DNA of 64,000 nt. Source: Aquimonas sp046318115. Its GTDB lineage: Bacteria > Pseudomonadota > Gammaproteobacteria > Xanthomonadales > Xanthomonadaceae. Shown here piece after piece: positions 29,397 to 37,307 of this stretch. The notes under the pieces were generated by a model. The model worked only from the letters and a program-made list of their open reading frames with translations, was not told the DNA's origin and made no database searches. The number at the start of each line of letters is the position of its first letter. Position 1 is the stretch's first letter. Where the stretch lies: NCBI GenBank assembly GCA_046318115.1, contig JBKCVA010000031.1, positions 1 through 64,000 on the forward strand. The letters are read 5' to 3'. The translations under genes and the position numbers were made by a program.

Positions 29397-30539
29397 TCAG
29401 GCCGCCTGGCGGCGTTCCGCCTTGTGGCTGTACATGGCCTGGTCGGCCCGACGCAGGGCGTCCATCGGATCGCCGCCCGGCTCCAGCCATGCGGCACCGA
29501 CGCTGAAGTGGATGGGGCAGGGCTCGGGCAATGCGGCCAGATCCTCGGCCATGGCCTGCACGCGCGCCTCGATGGCATCGGGATCGCGCAGATGCGAGAT
29601 CACCAGGAACTCGTCGCCGGCGAAGCGCAGGATCTCGTCGTCCTCGCGGAAATGCCGGCGCAGCGCCATGGCGACCGCGCTCAGGCAATGATCGCCCGCG
29701 GCATGGCCCGCCTCGTCATTGATGCGCTTGAAGTCATCGAGATCGAAGAACAGGAGACAGGCGCCCTCACGTTGCGCGCGGTGCAGTACGTCCTCCAGCC
29801 CGTGGCGGTTGCGCAGGCCGGTCAGGGCGTCGCGTTCGGCCTGGGCACGCAGGGCCTGCTGGCTGACCCGCAGTTCGCGCTGGGCGCGGCTGGCCAGCGC
29901 CAGCATGCAGCCGAGGGCGATCGTCCACTCGGCGACCAGATCGAGCGACGAGTGGCCGGCAACAAACAGCGACAGGAGTTCGCCCGGAACGCGGTCGACG
30001 CCCAGCACAAGCGACCCGTAGGCCCAGGCCTCCAGCGCGCCGAACACCGCGCGGAGTCCGAATCCCAGCGCCAGCCACTCCAGGCTGAGGCCGCGCCCGC
30101 CCAGGCTGAGCACGGCACCGGTCGTGCAAGCCAGGGCAATCAGCGCGGATTGAGTCATGCCTATCGCCGGCACGCTGTCCAGCCACAGTCCGCCGAGCAG
30201 GCCGTAGGCCGCAGCCAGCATCCAAGGCTGGCCGGGCAGGCGTGAGCGGTCGGCCTGCGAAGTGAAGCGAAGCATGCCGGCCAGCAGATAGAGCAGGAAC
30301 GCAGTCTTGGCGGTGGCGTAGGTGACGCGGGCGATGAGCAGGCCCAAGGCTTCGGGCTGGGCGAGCCAGTAGAACCACGTCACTCCCAGCGCCACGCAGT
30401 TCCACTGCCAGGCGCGCGCCCAGTCGCTCAGCACTTCGCCGCCTTCGCGGCGGCCGCTGAAACTGAGAAGAACCGTAATCAGCAGCACCGACAGCGTCTG
30501 GATGCCCGTGCTCCAGCGCCAGAGCAGAAGTTCTTCCAC
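29397..30539 (-). CDS. membrane diguanylate cyclase (GGDEF protein)
   Basis: 380 residues. Six or seven hydrophobic segments occupy residues 10-215 as a membrane sensor. The GGDEF domain (about 230-375) has the active-site variant AGDEF at 307-311, which is functional in many cyclases. The inhibitory I-site RxxD is intact at 298-301, exactly five residues before it. It likely makes cyclic di-GMP with product feedback. It has its own minus-strand unit upstream of the convergent fumC. Confidence 0.88.
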   Translation of the reverse strand: MEELLLWRWSTGIQTLSVLLITVLLSFSGRREGGEVLSDWARAWQWNCVALGVTWFYWLAQPEALGLLIARVTYATAKTAFLLYLLAGMLRFTSQADRSRLPGQPWMLAAAYGLLGGLWLDSVPAIGMTQSALIALACTTGAVLSLGGRGLSLEWLALGFGLRAVFGALEAWAYGSLVLGVDRVPGELLSLFVAGHSSLDLVAEWTIALGCMLALASRAQRELRVSQQALRAQAERDALTGLRNRHGLEDVLHRAQREGACLLFFDLDDFKRINDEAGHAAGDHCLSAVAMALRRHFREDDEILRFAGDEFLVISHLRDPDAIEARVQAMAEDLAALPEPCPIHFSVGAAWLEPGGDPMDALRRADQAMYSHKAERRQAA

Positions 30540-30575
30540 TCGTGCCCCCGTGGGTCGCCGCGTCGGCGCGTGGAC

Positions 30576-31538
30576 TCAGCTTGCCATGGCCTCGCTGCCG
30601 CCGCCCACGGCCTGGATCGCACGGTCGCGCCCGCTCTTCTTGGCGAGGTAGAGGGCCTTGTCCGCTAGCGCGATGAGGCGCTCGGGCGAGAGCTGGCCGT
30701 TGGGCACCCGAGTCGCGACGCCGATGCTGATGCTCACGATGCCCTTTGGAGAATGCGAGTGTGCGATGGCGAGACGCTCGACGTTGGAGCGCACGGTTTC
30801 TGCGATTTCCATGGAATGCGCAGCGGTGGTCTCGGGCAGCAGCAGGGCGAACTCCTCGCCGCCGTAGCGCGCGGCCAGTTCACAGGGGCGGCGGATGGCG
30901 AACTGCAGGGCGCTGCTGATGCGGCGCAGGCACTCGTCACCCTGCAGGTGGCCGTAGGTGTCGTTGTAGGGCTTGAAGTAATCGACGTCGCACATCAGCA
31001 GGGACAGCGGATGGCGCAGGCGCTCTCCGCGGTCCCACTCGCTGCGCAGTACGGTGTCGAAATGGCGGCGGTTGGCGAGGCCGGTGAGGCCGTCCATCGC
31101 CGAGAGCCGCATCAGCTCGCGATTGACCTGGTCCAGCTGGTGTGTGGTCTCCAAAAGCTTGTCGCGCATCTGGGCGATGCGCGACATGGCCCGCACTTTG
31201 GCCGCGAAGACGATCGGGTTGATCGGCTTGACCAGATAGTCGTCGCCGCCCGCCTCGATGCCGGCTTCCAGATCGGCATCGCTGGCGCGACCGGTCAGGA
31301 AGACGATGGGTGTCCAATCGCCGGGCCCCTCGTGGGCGCGGATGCGCCTCGCGACGTCCAGGCCGTCGATATCGGGCAGGACGACGTCCAGCAGGATCAG
31401 GTCAGGCCGGCGCTGTCCGTACAGTGCCAGCCCCGCTTCGCCGCTCTCGGCCTGGACGGGTTCGATGCCTATCTCGCGCAACAGGTGGGCGATCATCGCC
31501 TGGCTGGTGCGAGAGTCCTCGATGACGAGCGCCCTCAC
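30576..31538 (-). CDS. response regulator with diguanylate cyclase output (REC-GGDEF)
   Basis: 320 residues. The receiver domain (about 1-120) has D51 as phospho-acceptor in LILLDVVLPDIDG and Lys in YLVKPINP. A helical linker (about 115-145) leads to a GGDEF domain with canonical GGEEF at 226-230. The I-site position reads RPCE instead of RxxD, so product inhibition may be lost. It lies 36 bp upstream of the membrane cyclase gene in the same orientation; the two may form a small c-di-GMP operon. No partner kinase is adjacent. Confidence 0.9.
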   Translation of the reverse strand: MRALVIEDSRTSQAMIAHLLREIGIEPVQAESGEAGLALYGQRRPDLILLDVVLPDIDGLDVARRIRAHEGPGDWTPIVFLTGRASDADLEAGIEAGGDDYLVKPINPIVFAAKVRAMSRIAQMRDKLLETTHQLDQVNRELMRLSAMDGLTGLANRRHFDTVLRSEWDRGERLRHPLSLLMCDVDYFKPYNDTYGHLQGDECLRRISSALQFAIRRPCELAARYGGEEFALLLPETTAAHSMEIAETVRSNVERLAIAHSHSPKGIVSISIGVATRVPNGQLSPERLIALADKALYLAKKSGRDRAIQAVGGGSEAMAS

Positions 31539-31693
31539 GTCTGGCCGCTCCGCGCCGCACGGGCGGGACAGGGCTGGCTTGCGCTGCTGGACATGGGTCG
31601 CCCCCGTGGCGGCCGCTGGAACTGGCGTTCACGGATGCAAGTCCCGCGCCGCAACCGCCGTCGAGCGCTCGGCGGAAGCGGGCAAGCGCGGGC

Positions 31694-32434
31694 TCAGCGC
31701 CAGTGTTCGGCGACCCAGGCGGTGGGGTGCACCTTGCGGTACCACTTGCCGCTGACGCCCGCGATGGCGTCCGGCGGGTTCGGTTTGCCGTGGAAGGCGA
31801 TGATCTTGGCGCCTTCGGGCAGGCGCGGTGGCTGGAACCAGCACAGGATTCCCGGTCGCACGCAGTGGCGCTTGAAGCTGCGGCACCAGCTGTCGGGCCA
31901 GTAGCTGACCTTGCCCTGGCGGCCGAGATAGCCGGTGATGAACTCCTGCTCGTTGCGAACCTCGGACAGGGCCTTGTCCTTGTTGGCGGCGAGATAGTCC
32001 AGCGCATCGGCATGCGCGCCGATGGTGTAGCGGTAGACCGAGGTGTTTCCGGTGCCGTCGCGCTTGTCCCACTCCTTGATGACCACGAACTCGCCCGGCG
32101 GCTCGAAGAACGCGTCGATGCTGTCGACGATCACCACATCCAGATCGATGAACAGGGTGGTGCCCTTCAGGTCGTACAGTTCGCGCTTGAAGCTGGTCAG
32201 CTTCAGCCAGCCGTGGCCAAAGGTCCAGGGAAGGCGCTGGTCGAAATCGGCGAAGCCGACCTGCGGGATGTCGAAGACCTCGATGTCGGGCTCGATGCCT
32301 GCGCGGTCGTCGGTAAGGCAAACAAAGCGGTGCGGGCGCTTCAGGTGCCTGCGCACCATCGAACGCAGCCGGTTGACGTACTCCGGGCCGTACTTGCGGC
32401 CCCATTTGATGCACAGGACGTTGACCGGTTCCAT
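31694..32434 (-). CDS. glycosyltransferase, GT-A-like, probably lipopolysaccharide-related
   Basis: 246 residues starting MEPVNVLCIKWGRKYG. A DxD-type metal and nucleotide-sugar motif occurs in LFIDLDVVIVD near residue 95, as in GT8-like enzymes, and the C-terminus has the segment IIAFHGKPNPPDA. The ATG at 32432-32434 is preferred over in-frame upstream codons that overlap the kdkA promoter region. It is divergent from the Kdo kinase gene, which hints at a role in outer-core or capsule assembly. Donor and acceptor unknown. Confidence 0.75.
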   Translation of the reverse strand: MEPVNVLCIKWGRKYGPEYVNRLRSMVRRHLKRPHRFVCLTDDRAGIEPDIEVFDIPQVGFADFDQRLPWTFGHGWLKLTSFKRELYDLKGTTLFIDLDVVIVDSIDAFFEPPGEFVVIKEWDKRDGTGNTSVYRYTIGAHADALDYLAANKDKALSEVRNEQEFITGYLGRQGKVSYWPDSWCRSFKRHCVRPGILCWFQPPRLPEGAKIIAFHGKPNPPDAIAGVSGKWYRKVHPTAWVAEHWR

Positions 32435-32550
32435 TGCTGTTTGCGCTCGCCATCGGTGTGTTTGCAAGGGGCCGCATTCTACATGTGGGACCGCGATGCC
32501 CCCTTGCGCCTGCTTGCTACACTGCCGCGCCCTTCTGCGCAGACCGCCCC

Positions 32551-33333
32551 GTGACCCGCAGCGAGATCGACACACTGACCAGCGACCGCGTACAGGAGGC
32601 GCGCGTCACCGACGCCCGCGGCGCCCTGCTGTTCGATCGCCGACGCATTGCCCAGGCCGACCGCCCGCTGCTTGATCCGCAGCATTGGGCCGGCCGCGGC
32701 CGCATGGAGACTGCGCGTGGCGGGCGCGGCGCCGTCTGCTTCGTGCGCGGCGAGTTCGGCGAGGCGGTGATCCGCCACTACCGCCGCGGCGGCCTGATCG
32801 GCCGGGTGATCCGCGACCTCTATCTCTGGAACGGCGAGGACGCCAATCGCGCCTTTCGCGAATTCCGCCTGCTGGCGGAACTGCGCGCGCTCGGCCTGCC
32901 AGTGCCTGCGCCGCTGGCGGCCGGCTATGCGCGAGCGGGTCTGTTCTACCGCGCTGACCTCATGACCCTGGCGATCGCCGACAGCCGAACGCTGGCGCAA
33001 GCGCTGGCTGCCGGGCAGGGCGAGGCGTTCGACTGGCGCGGTCTTGGCACGCTGCTGGCGCGCTTCCACGGCGCCGGCGCTTACCACGCCGACCTCAATG
33101 CCCACAACGTCCTTCGGGACGGCTCGGGCGGGCTGTGGCTGATCGACTTCGACCGGGGCGACCTGCGCGCTCCCGCACTGGCCTGGCAGCGCGCCAACCT
33201 GCAGCGTCTCGCGCGCTCGCTGCGCAAGCTGGGCCTTCGGGGTGAGGGGCTGGCGCGGGCGTGGTCGTCCCTCTGCGCGGGCTACGTCGAAGCCGGCGGC
33301 AGCGCGGCCGCCGGCGAGCTGACGTCCGCATGA
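32551..33333 (+). CDS. kdkA: 3-deoxy-D-manno-octulosonic acid kinase
   Basis: WaaP/KdkA-family kinase that phosphorylates the 4-position of Kdo in lipid A-Kdo. The 260-residue protein has a kinase-like fold with FHGAGAYHADLNAHNVL (catalytic Asp and Asn) and LIDFDRGDLR (metal-binding Asp). The GTG start at 32551 begins VTRSEIDTL; no better start lies nearby. The stop overlaps the next gene's ATG by 4 bp. Species with a single Kdo residue in the inner core often carry this enzyme. Confidence 0.88.
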   Translation: MTRSEIDTLTSDRVQEARVTDARGALLFDRRRIAQADRPLLDPQHWAGRGRMETARGGRGAVCFVRGEFGEAVIRHYRRGGLIGRVIRDLYLWNGEDANRAFREFRLLAELRALGLPVPAPLAAGYARAGLFYRADLMTLAIADSRTLAQALAAGQGEAFDWRGLGTLLARFHGAGAYHADLNAHNVLRDGSGGLWLIDFDRGDLRAPALAWQRANLQRLARSLRKLGLRGEGLARAWSSLCAGYVEAGGSAAAGELTSA

Positions 33334-34115
33334 GCTCGTCAGCCCACGTCAGCGCGGACACCGGCTGGGCCCTGCATTTCCTCGGCGTGGGCAGCAGTGC
33401 GGCGGTCGAGCTGGGCTCGGCCTCGGCGGTGCTGGAGCACGAGGGCCGGCCGCTGCTGATGATCGATTGCGGCGGCGAGGCCCTGACTGCCTATCTGAAG
33501 CAGTACCACGAGCCTCCGCCGGCCGTGTTCATCACCCATGCCCATCTCGACCACATCGGCGGCATGGAGCGGCTGTTCTTCCGTCTCTACTTTGACGAGG
33601 CACGCCGCGGCCGCTGCCGGCTCTATGTGCCGGCGCCCGTGGTGCCCTTGCTGCAAGCCCGCCTGGCCGACTATCCCGGGGTGCTGGCAGAAGGTGGCGC
33701 CAACTGGTGGGACGCCTTCCATCTGATCCCGGTCTCGCGCGGCTTCTGGCACGCCGGCCGGCAGTTCGACGTTTTTCCCTGCCGGCACCATGCGCCGGAC
33801 ACCGCCTTTGGTCTCGCCCTGCGCGGCAGCTTCGTCTACAGCGGCGATACCCGGCCCATCCCCGAGCAGCTGGCGCGCTACCCCGAAGAGACCCTCGCCC
33901 ACGACTGTGGCCTGTGCGGCAATCCCTCGCACACCGGGCTCGACGACATCGAGCGCGAATACCCGCAGGCGTGGCGCGAGCGCTTGGCCCTGTACCACTA
34001 CGGGTCGGCCGCGGACGGCGCTGCCATGCGCGTGCGCGGCTACCGGGTGCTGGCGCCCGGCGAGCGATTGCCTGTGCCAAGCCCCGCGCCGTCGACCCTG
34101 CCCGCGCTTGTCTGA
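33330..34115 (+). CDS. metallo-beta-lactamase-fold hydrolase
   Basis: 261 residues. The zinc motif is HAHLDHIGG near residue 70, with further ligands at PCRHHAPD, YSGDTRP and a late HYGS. The fold resembles the ribonuclease Z / phosphodiesterase-like branch, but the length and C-terminus do not match tRNase Z well. The ATGA overlap with kdkA suggests they are one transcript, though I see no functional link. Substrate unknown. Confidence 0.8.
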   Translation: MSSSAHVSADTGWALHFLGVGSSAAVELGSASAVLEHEGRPLLMIDCGGEALTAYLKQYHEPPPAVFITHAHLDHIGGMERLFFRLYFDEARRGRCRLYVPAPVVPLLQARLADYPGVLAEGGANWWDAFHLIPVSRGFWHAGRQFDVFPCRHHAPDTAFGLALRGSFVYSGDTRPIPEQLARYPEETLAHDCGLCGNPSHTGLDDIEREYPQAWRERLALYHYGSAADGAAMRVRGYRVLAPGERLPVPSPAPSTLPALV

Positions 34116-34190
34116 GGGTGTCCGAGGCTTGTGCAAATTTCCCGGAGCGGCTACTCTGCCGCGCTTCGCAGCGTTCGTGCGTGAGACTCC

Positions 34191-34283
34191 GGAGAGATGT
34201 CCGAGTGGTTGAAGGAGCACGCCTGGAAAGTGTGTATACGGCTAAACCCCGTATCGAGGGTTCGAATCCCTCTCTCTCCGCCA
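34191..34283 (+). tRNA. tRNA-Ser(GGA)
   Basis: 93 nt with encoded CCA. The acceptor stem GGAGAGA / TCTCTCC is identical to the tRNA-Ser(GCT) in the window. Anticodon stem CACGC / GTGTG closes the loop CTGGAAA, giving GGA. A long variable arm and TTCGAAT T-loop are present. Confidence 0.97.
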
Positions 34284-34357
34284 GTTTCCGCATCTGAACG
34301 ATCTGCCCGCCGCGACGCCTGACAGGGCTGCGGCCGCTGCCCCGGCAGCCCCTCTAT

Positions 34358-34473
34358 GGTGGCTCCCGTCGGTGCCTTCGCGACGATAGGCTGCAAACCC
34401 CGCCAGGCCCGGAAGGGAGCAACGGTAGTAGCTGACTCGGGTGCCGGAGTAACGCTGGCGGGAGTCGCCACCC
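34358..34473 (+). ncRNA. ffs: signal recognition particle 4.5S RNA
   Basis: The conserved SRP domain IV core is visible as GCCAGGCCCGGAAGGGAGCA with the GGAA tetraloop. The 5' arm GGTGGCTCCCGTC pairs with the 3' arm GGCGGGAGTCGCCACC to give the long hairpin of the bacterial small SRP RNA. Ends are estimated from the pairing. It binds Ffh and targets nascent membrane proteins to FtsY. It lies upstream of dnaX, as in many gammaproteobacteria. Confidence 0.93.
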
Positions 34474-34476
34474 TTT

Positions 34477-34518
34477 CGCACACGACAAGGCCCGCTTTCG
34501 CGGGCCTTGTCGTGTGCG
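34477..34518 (+). terminator. perfect 19-bp stem after the 4.5S RNA
   Basis: Arms of 19 nt beginning CGCACACGACAAGG pair perfectly around a TTTC loop. There is no T tract after it, so termination may be inefficient or bidirectional. Confidence 0.6.
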
Positions 34519-34519
34519 T

Positions 34520-34547
34520 GGGATTCGGGATTGGGGATTCGGGATTC
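34520..34547 (+). repeat. 28-bp array of four GGGATTN heptamers (left arm)
   Basis: Units GGGATTC, GGGATTG, GGGATTC, GGGATTC. Faces an inverted array at 34797 across 249 bp. Confidence 0.9.
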
Positions 34548-34796
34548 GTCCGACGGTTGCAAGCGCGTGGCCGCCTCGCGCTTGCGTCTTCGCATACCGC
34601 TACGCGGTCCGCGCAACGGCGGGGCAGGGTCGTTTCCGCCGCTCGATGTCGCGCTTGAGGTTGTGCCACCGCATGGGCTGCGAACGAGGACTGTGAACTC
34701 ACAGTGGACGGGTTGCCTCGACTTCGCTCACCGCCCGGCCGCATGGGCAAGCGAAGCCGCGCGCTGGGACTCGACCATGCACGGCGCCCTTCGGTC

Positions 34797-34824
34797 GAAT
34801 CCCCAATCCCCAATCCCCAATCCC
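34797..34824 (-). repeat. 28-bp array of four GGGATTN heptamers (right arm, inverted)
   Basis: Read on the minus strand the units are GGGATTG three times and GGGATTC once. This 28-mer is identical to the plus-strand copy at 47394. Confidence 0.9.
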
Positions 34825-34825
34825 A

Positions 34826-34846
34826 GGCCGGCCCAAAGGGCCGGCC
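34826..34846 (+). other. GGCCGGCCC palindromic hairpin upstream of dnaX
   Basis: Perfect 9-bp stem GGCCGGCCC / GGGCCGGCC with an AAA loop, 2 bp after the repeat. A -10-like CACAAT follows at about 34851, so the hairpin may sit at the dnaX promoter. Confidence 0.6.
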
Positions 34847-34888
34847 GTGGCACAATCGCAGCCCGCTCCACGCAGCAGGCAACGCTCC

Positions 34889-36937
34889 ATGTCCTACCTC
34901 GTCCTCGCCCGCAAATGGCGGCCGCGCCGCTTCGCCGAACTGGTGGGGCAGGAGCATGTCGTGCGGGCGCTGACGCATGCGCTGGAAAGCGGGCGCGTGC
35001 ACCACGCTTTCCTGTTCACCGGCACCCGCGGCGTCGGCAAGACCACGATCGCGCGCATCTTCGCCAAGAGCCTGAACTGCGAGAGCGGGCAGGGTGCCGA
35101 GCCCTGCGGCGAATGCTCGGTCTGCCGCGACGTCGACGCCGGCCGCTTCGTCGACCTGTTGGAGATCGACGCCGCCAGCAACACCGGCGTCGACGATGTG
35201 CGCGAGCTGATCGACAACGCCCAGTACATGCCGGCGCGCGGCCGCACCAAGGTCTATCTGATCGACGAAGTGCACATGCTGTCGAAGCCGGCCTTCAATG
35301 CGCTGCTGAAGACGCTGGAAGAGCCGCCCGGCCATGTGAAGTTCCTGCTCGCCACCACCGACCCTGAGAAAGTGCTGCCGACGGTGCTGTCGCGCTGCCT
35401 GCAGTTCAACCTGAAGCGCTTGACGGTCGAGCAGATCCAGACCCAGATGACTGCGATCCTCGGAGCCGAAGGCATCGAGGCCGAGACCAGCGCGCTGGCC
35501 CAGCTCGCGCGCGCCGCCGACGGCAGCCTGCGCGATGGCCTGTCCCTGCTCGACCAGGCTATCGCCTACGGCGGTGGCGCGCTGCGCGAGCCCGAGGTGC
35601 GGGCCATGCTGGGCACGGTCGACCGCGCCCAGGTCGGCGCGCTGATCGAGGCTCTGGTCGCCGCCGACGGGGAGCGTCTGCTCGCCACGGTTGACAGCAT
35701 CGCCTCCTTCGCGCCCGACTTCGGCGCGGCGCTCGACGCCCTGGCCGAAGCCCTGCATCGCCTGCAGCTCACCCAGCTGGTGCCCTCGGCGGCGGTCGAG
35801 GACGAGCGCGTCGATCTGAAATCGCTGGCCCAGCGCGTGCCGGCCGAGCGCGTGCAGCTGTGGTACCAGATGGCCCTGCAGGGCCGCCGCGAGCTGCCGA
35901 TGGCGCCGAGCGAGCGGATCGGCTTCGAAATGGCCCTGCTGCGCATGCTCGCCTTTGCCGGTTTCGATCCGGATGCGGTGCCCGCTCGGCCCGGTGGCGC
36001 GGCGGCGCGGAGCGAGCCCGCGCGCAGCGCGCCTGCGCGCACGGAATCGCCGGCTCGCATGGCCGAGCCGACCGCGCCGCGTTCAGTGGCGGGTGCCTCG
36101 GATGCGATCGCGCGCCTGAGCGCGGTCTTCGATGATGCGCCGGGTCGCGCACGCGGACCCACGGCTGAAGCGCCTGCTTCGTCGCGCGCACAAGCGCCTT
36201 CGCCGGTGATGGCCGCGCTGGCGGCACGCTCGGGCTCCGCCGCACTGCGGATGGCGCCAGAGCCCGAGACGATACCGCCCCTCTCGCCTTCGCCGCAGGC
36301 AGAGGTCGGACGCGAAGCCTTCGATCCGCCGCGCGAATTCGTGGAAGCGCTGCCGAAGGCCGCGACCCTGTCAGCGACTGCAGCCGCCGCCCCGCCCTGG
36401 GGCAGCGCTCCGACCGCGCAGCAGCCGCCTATCGGGGACGCGCCGTCGTCGGCCGCAACGCTGCCGCGCGCTGGCGAAGACAGCTCCGCAGTTGCTGCCG
36501 TCGAGCCCGCACGTCCGATGCTCAAGGCCGTGGACGCGCCGCCGGCGCGCCTGCTCGACCACGAGGACTGGCTCGATCTGCAGGCCCGTTGCGGCCTCGG
36601 CGGCCCGGTCCGCGAGCTGGCGGCGCATTCGGTGTTCGCCGGCTACGACGGCATCCGCCTGAAGCTCAGCCTGCCGTCGCGCCTTGAACATCTGCGCCTC
36701 GACGGCACCGTCACCGCGCTCTCGGCCAAGCTCGGCGAGGCGCTGGGCGAAGCGCCTCGGATCGAGTTCATCAGCGAGGAGCTGCAGCGCGAAAGCCTGC
36801 ACGCCCGCACCCATCGCCAGCGCGGCGAACGCCAGGCCGCGGCCGAAGCGTCTTTCCAGAACCACCCCGCAGTGCGTCGCTTGATCGAGCAGCACGGTCT
36901 GCGCCTTGTGCCGGATTCCATTCGTCCGCTCGATTGA
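34889..36937 (+). CDS. dnaX: DNA polymerase III subunits gamma/tau
   Basis: Clamp-loader ATPase. The 682-residue protein starts MSYLVLARKWRPRRFAELVG. It has Walker A GTRGVGKTT, four zinc-binding cysteines (CESGQGAEPCGECSVC), Walker B LIDEVHML and sensor motif LATTDPEKVLPTVLSRC. The AAA+ and clamp-loader domains fill residues 1-370. A low-complexity Ala/Pro/Ser linker spans about 370-560, and a tau-specific C-terminal region that would bind DnaB and the polymerase follows. I see no A-rich slippery site like that of E. coli, so a gamma form by frameshift is not obvious. Confidence 0.95.
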   Translation: MSYLVLARKWRPRRFAELVGQEHVVRALTHALESGRVHHAFLFTGTRGVGKTTIARIFAKSLNCESGQGAEPCGECSVCRDVDAGRFVDLLEIDAASNTGVDDVRELIDNAQYMPARGRTKVYLIDEVHMLSKPAFNALLKTLEEPPGHVKFLLATTDPEKVLPTVLSRCLQFNLKRLTVEQIQTQMTAILGAEGIEAETSALAQLARAADGSLRDGLSLLDQAIAYGGGALREPEVRAMLGTVDRAQVGALIEALVAADGERLLATVDSIASFAPDFGAALDALAEALHRLQLTQLVPSAAVEDERVDLKSLAQRVPAERVQLWYQMALQGRRELPMAPSERIGFEMALLRMLAFAGFDPDAVPARPGGAAARSEPARSAPARTESPARMAEPTAPRSVAGASDAIARLSAVFDDAPGRARGPTAEAPASSRAQAPSPVMAALAARSGSAALRMAPEPETIPPLSPSPQAEVGREAFDPPREFVEALPKAATLSATAAAAPPWGSAPTAQQPPIGDAPSSAATLPRAGEDSSAVAAVEPARPMLKAVDAPPARLLDHEDWLDLQARCGLGGPVRELAAHSVFAGYDGIRLKLSLPSRLEHLRLDGTVTALSAKLGEALGEAPRIEFISEELQRESLHARTHRQRGERQAAAEASFQNHPAVRRLIEQHGLRLVPDSIRPLD

Positions 36938-37307
36938 CAGCCTGCAGCTCACCACGCTGTTTGGATGCTGCGAAACACGCCAATCGCAATCGGTCAGGCC
37001 GCATGAGTCTGGCGCGGATCCGTACTCACTCACGTGGGATCGAGCACGTACGTCCTCGATCCGCGGGTCCTTTGCGCGCGGCAAGCTCCGACGAATCACA
37101 GCTTGCCGCGCGAGGTAGGCCGCGGCGCGGCGTGGCCGGCTCTTGCCCCGCGGCCGCCGATCTTCAGCAAGGTTGAGAGAAGTCAAGGACGAAAATCCCA
37201 GTTTATCGATAGACATTAAGATCGAGTTAGCGCCTGGGCTTCAAGACTCCGCGCCCCCAGCGTCCCATGGCGTTGGGAGTTCGTCCCTCCCCAGGTACAA
37301 AGACCCC
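36938..37307. other. spacer with two hairpins between dnaX and the TonB-dependent receptor
   Basis: No gene is supported. A hairpin GGATCGAG / CTCGATCC lies at 37037-37062. A perfect 13-bp stem CGCGCGGCAAGCT / AGCTTGCCGCGCG with a 12-nt loop lies at 37075-37112. Either may end dnaX transcription. An AT-richer stretch near 37195-37225 is the likely receptor promoter region, but no clear -35/-10 pair was found. Confidence 0.55.

Larger units (their letters stand above)
34519..34888. other. repeat-flanked spacer between ffs and dnaX
   Basis: A 370-bp non-coding stretch. It contains two inverted 28-bp heptamer arrays enclosing 249 bp of unique sequence, then a strong hairpin and the dnaX leader. 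I see no gene in the unique interior. Confidence 0.6.

Noticed and set aside
34520..34824. The GGGATT arrays as a CRISPR array
   Set aside because: Repeat units are 7 bp without spacers, and no cas genes are present.
35760..36560. A programmed frameshift site in dnaX
   Set aside because: No run of A or slippery heptamer followed by a suitable hairpin was found in the linker region.
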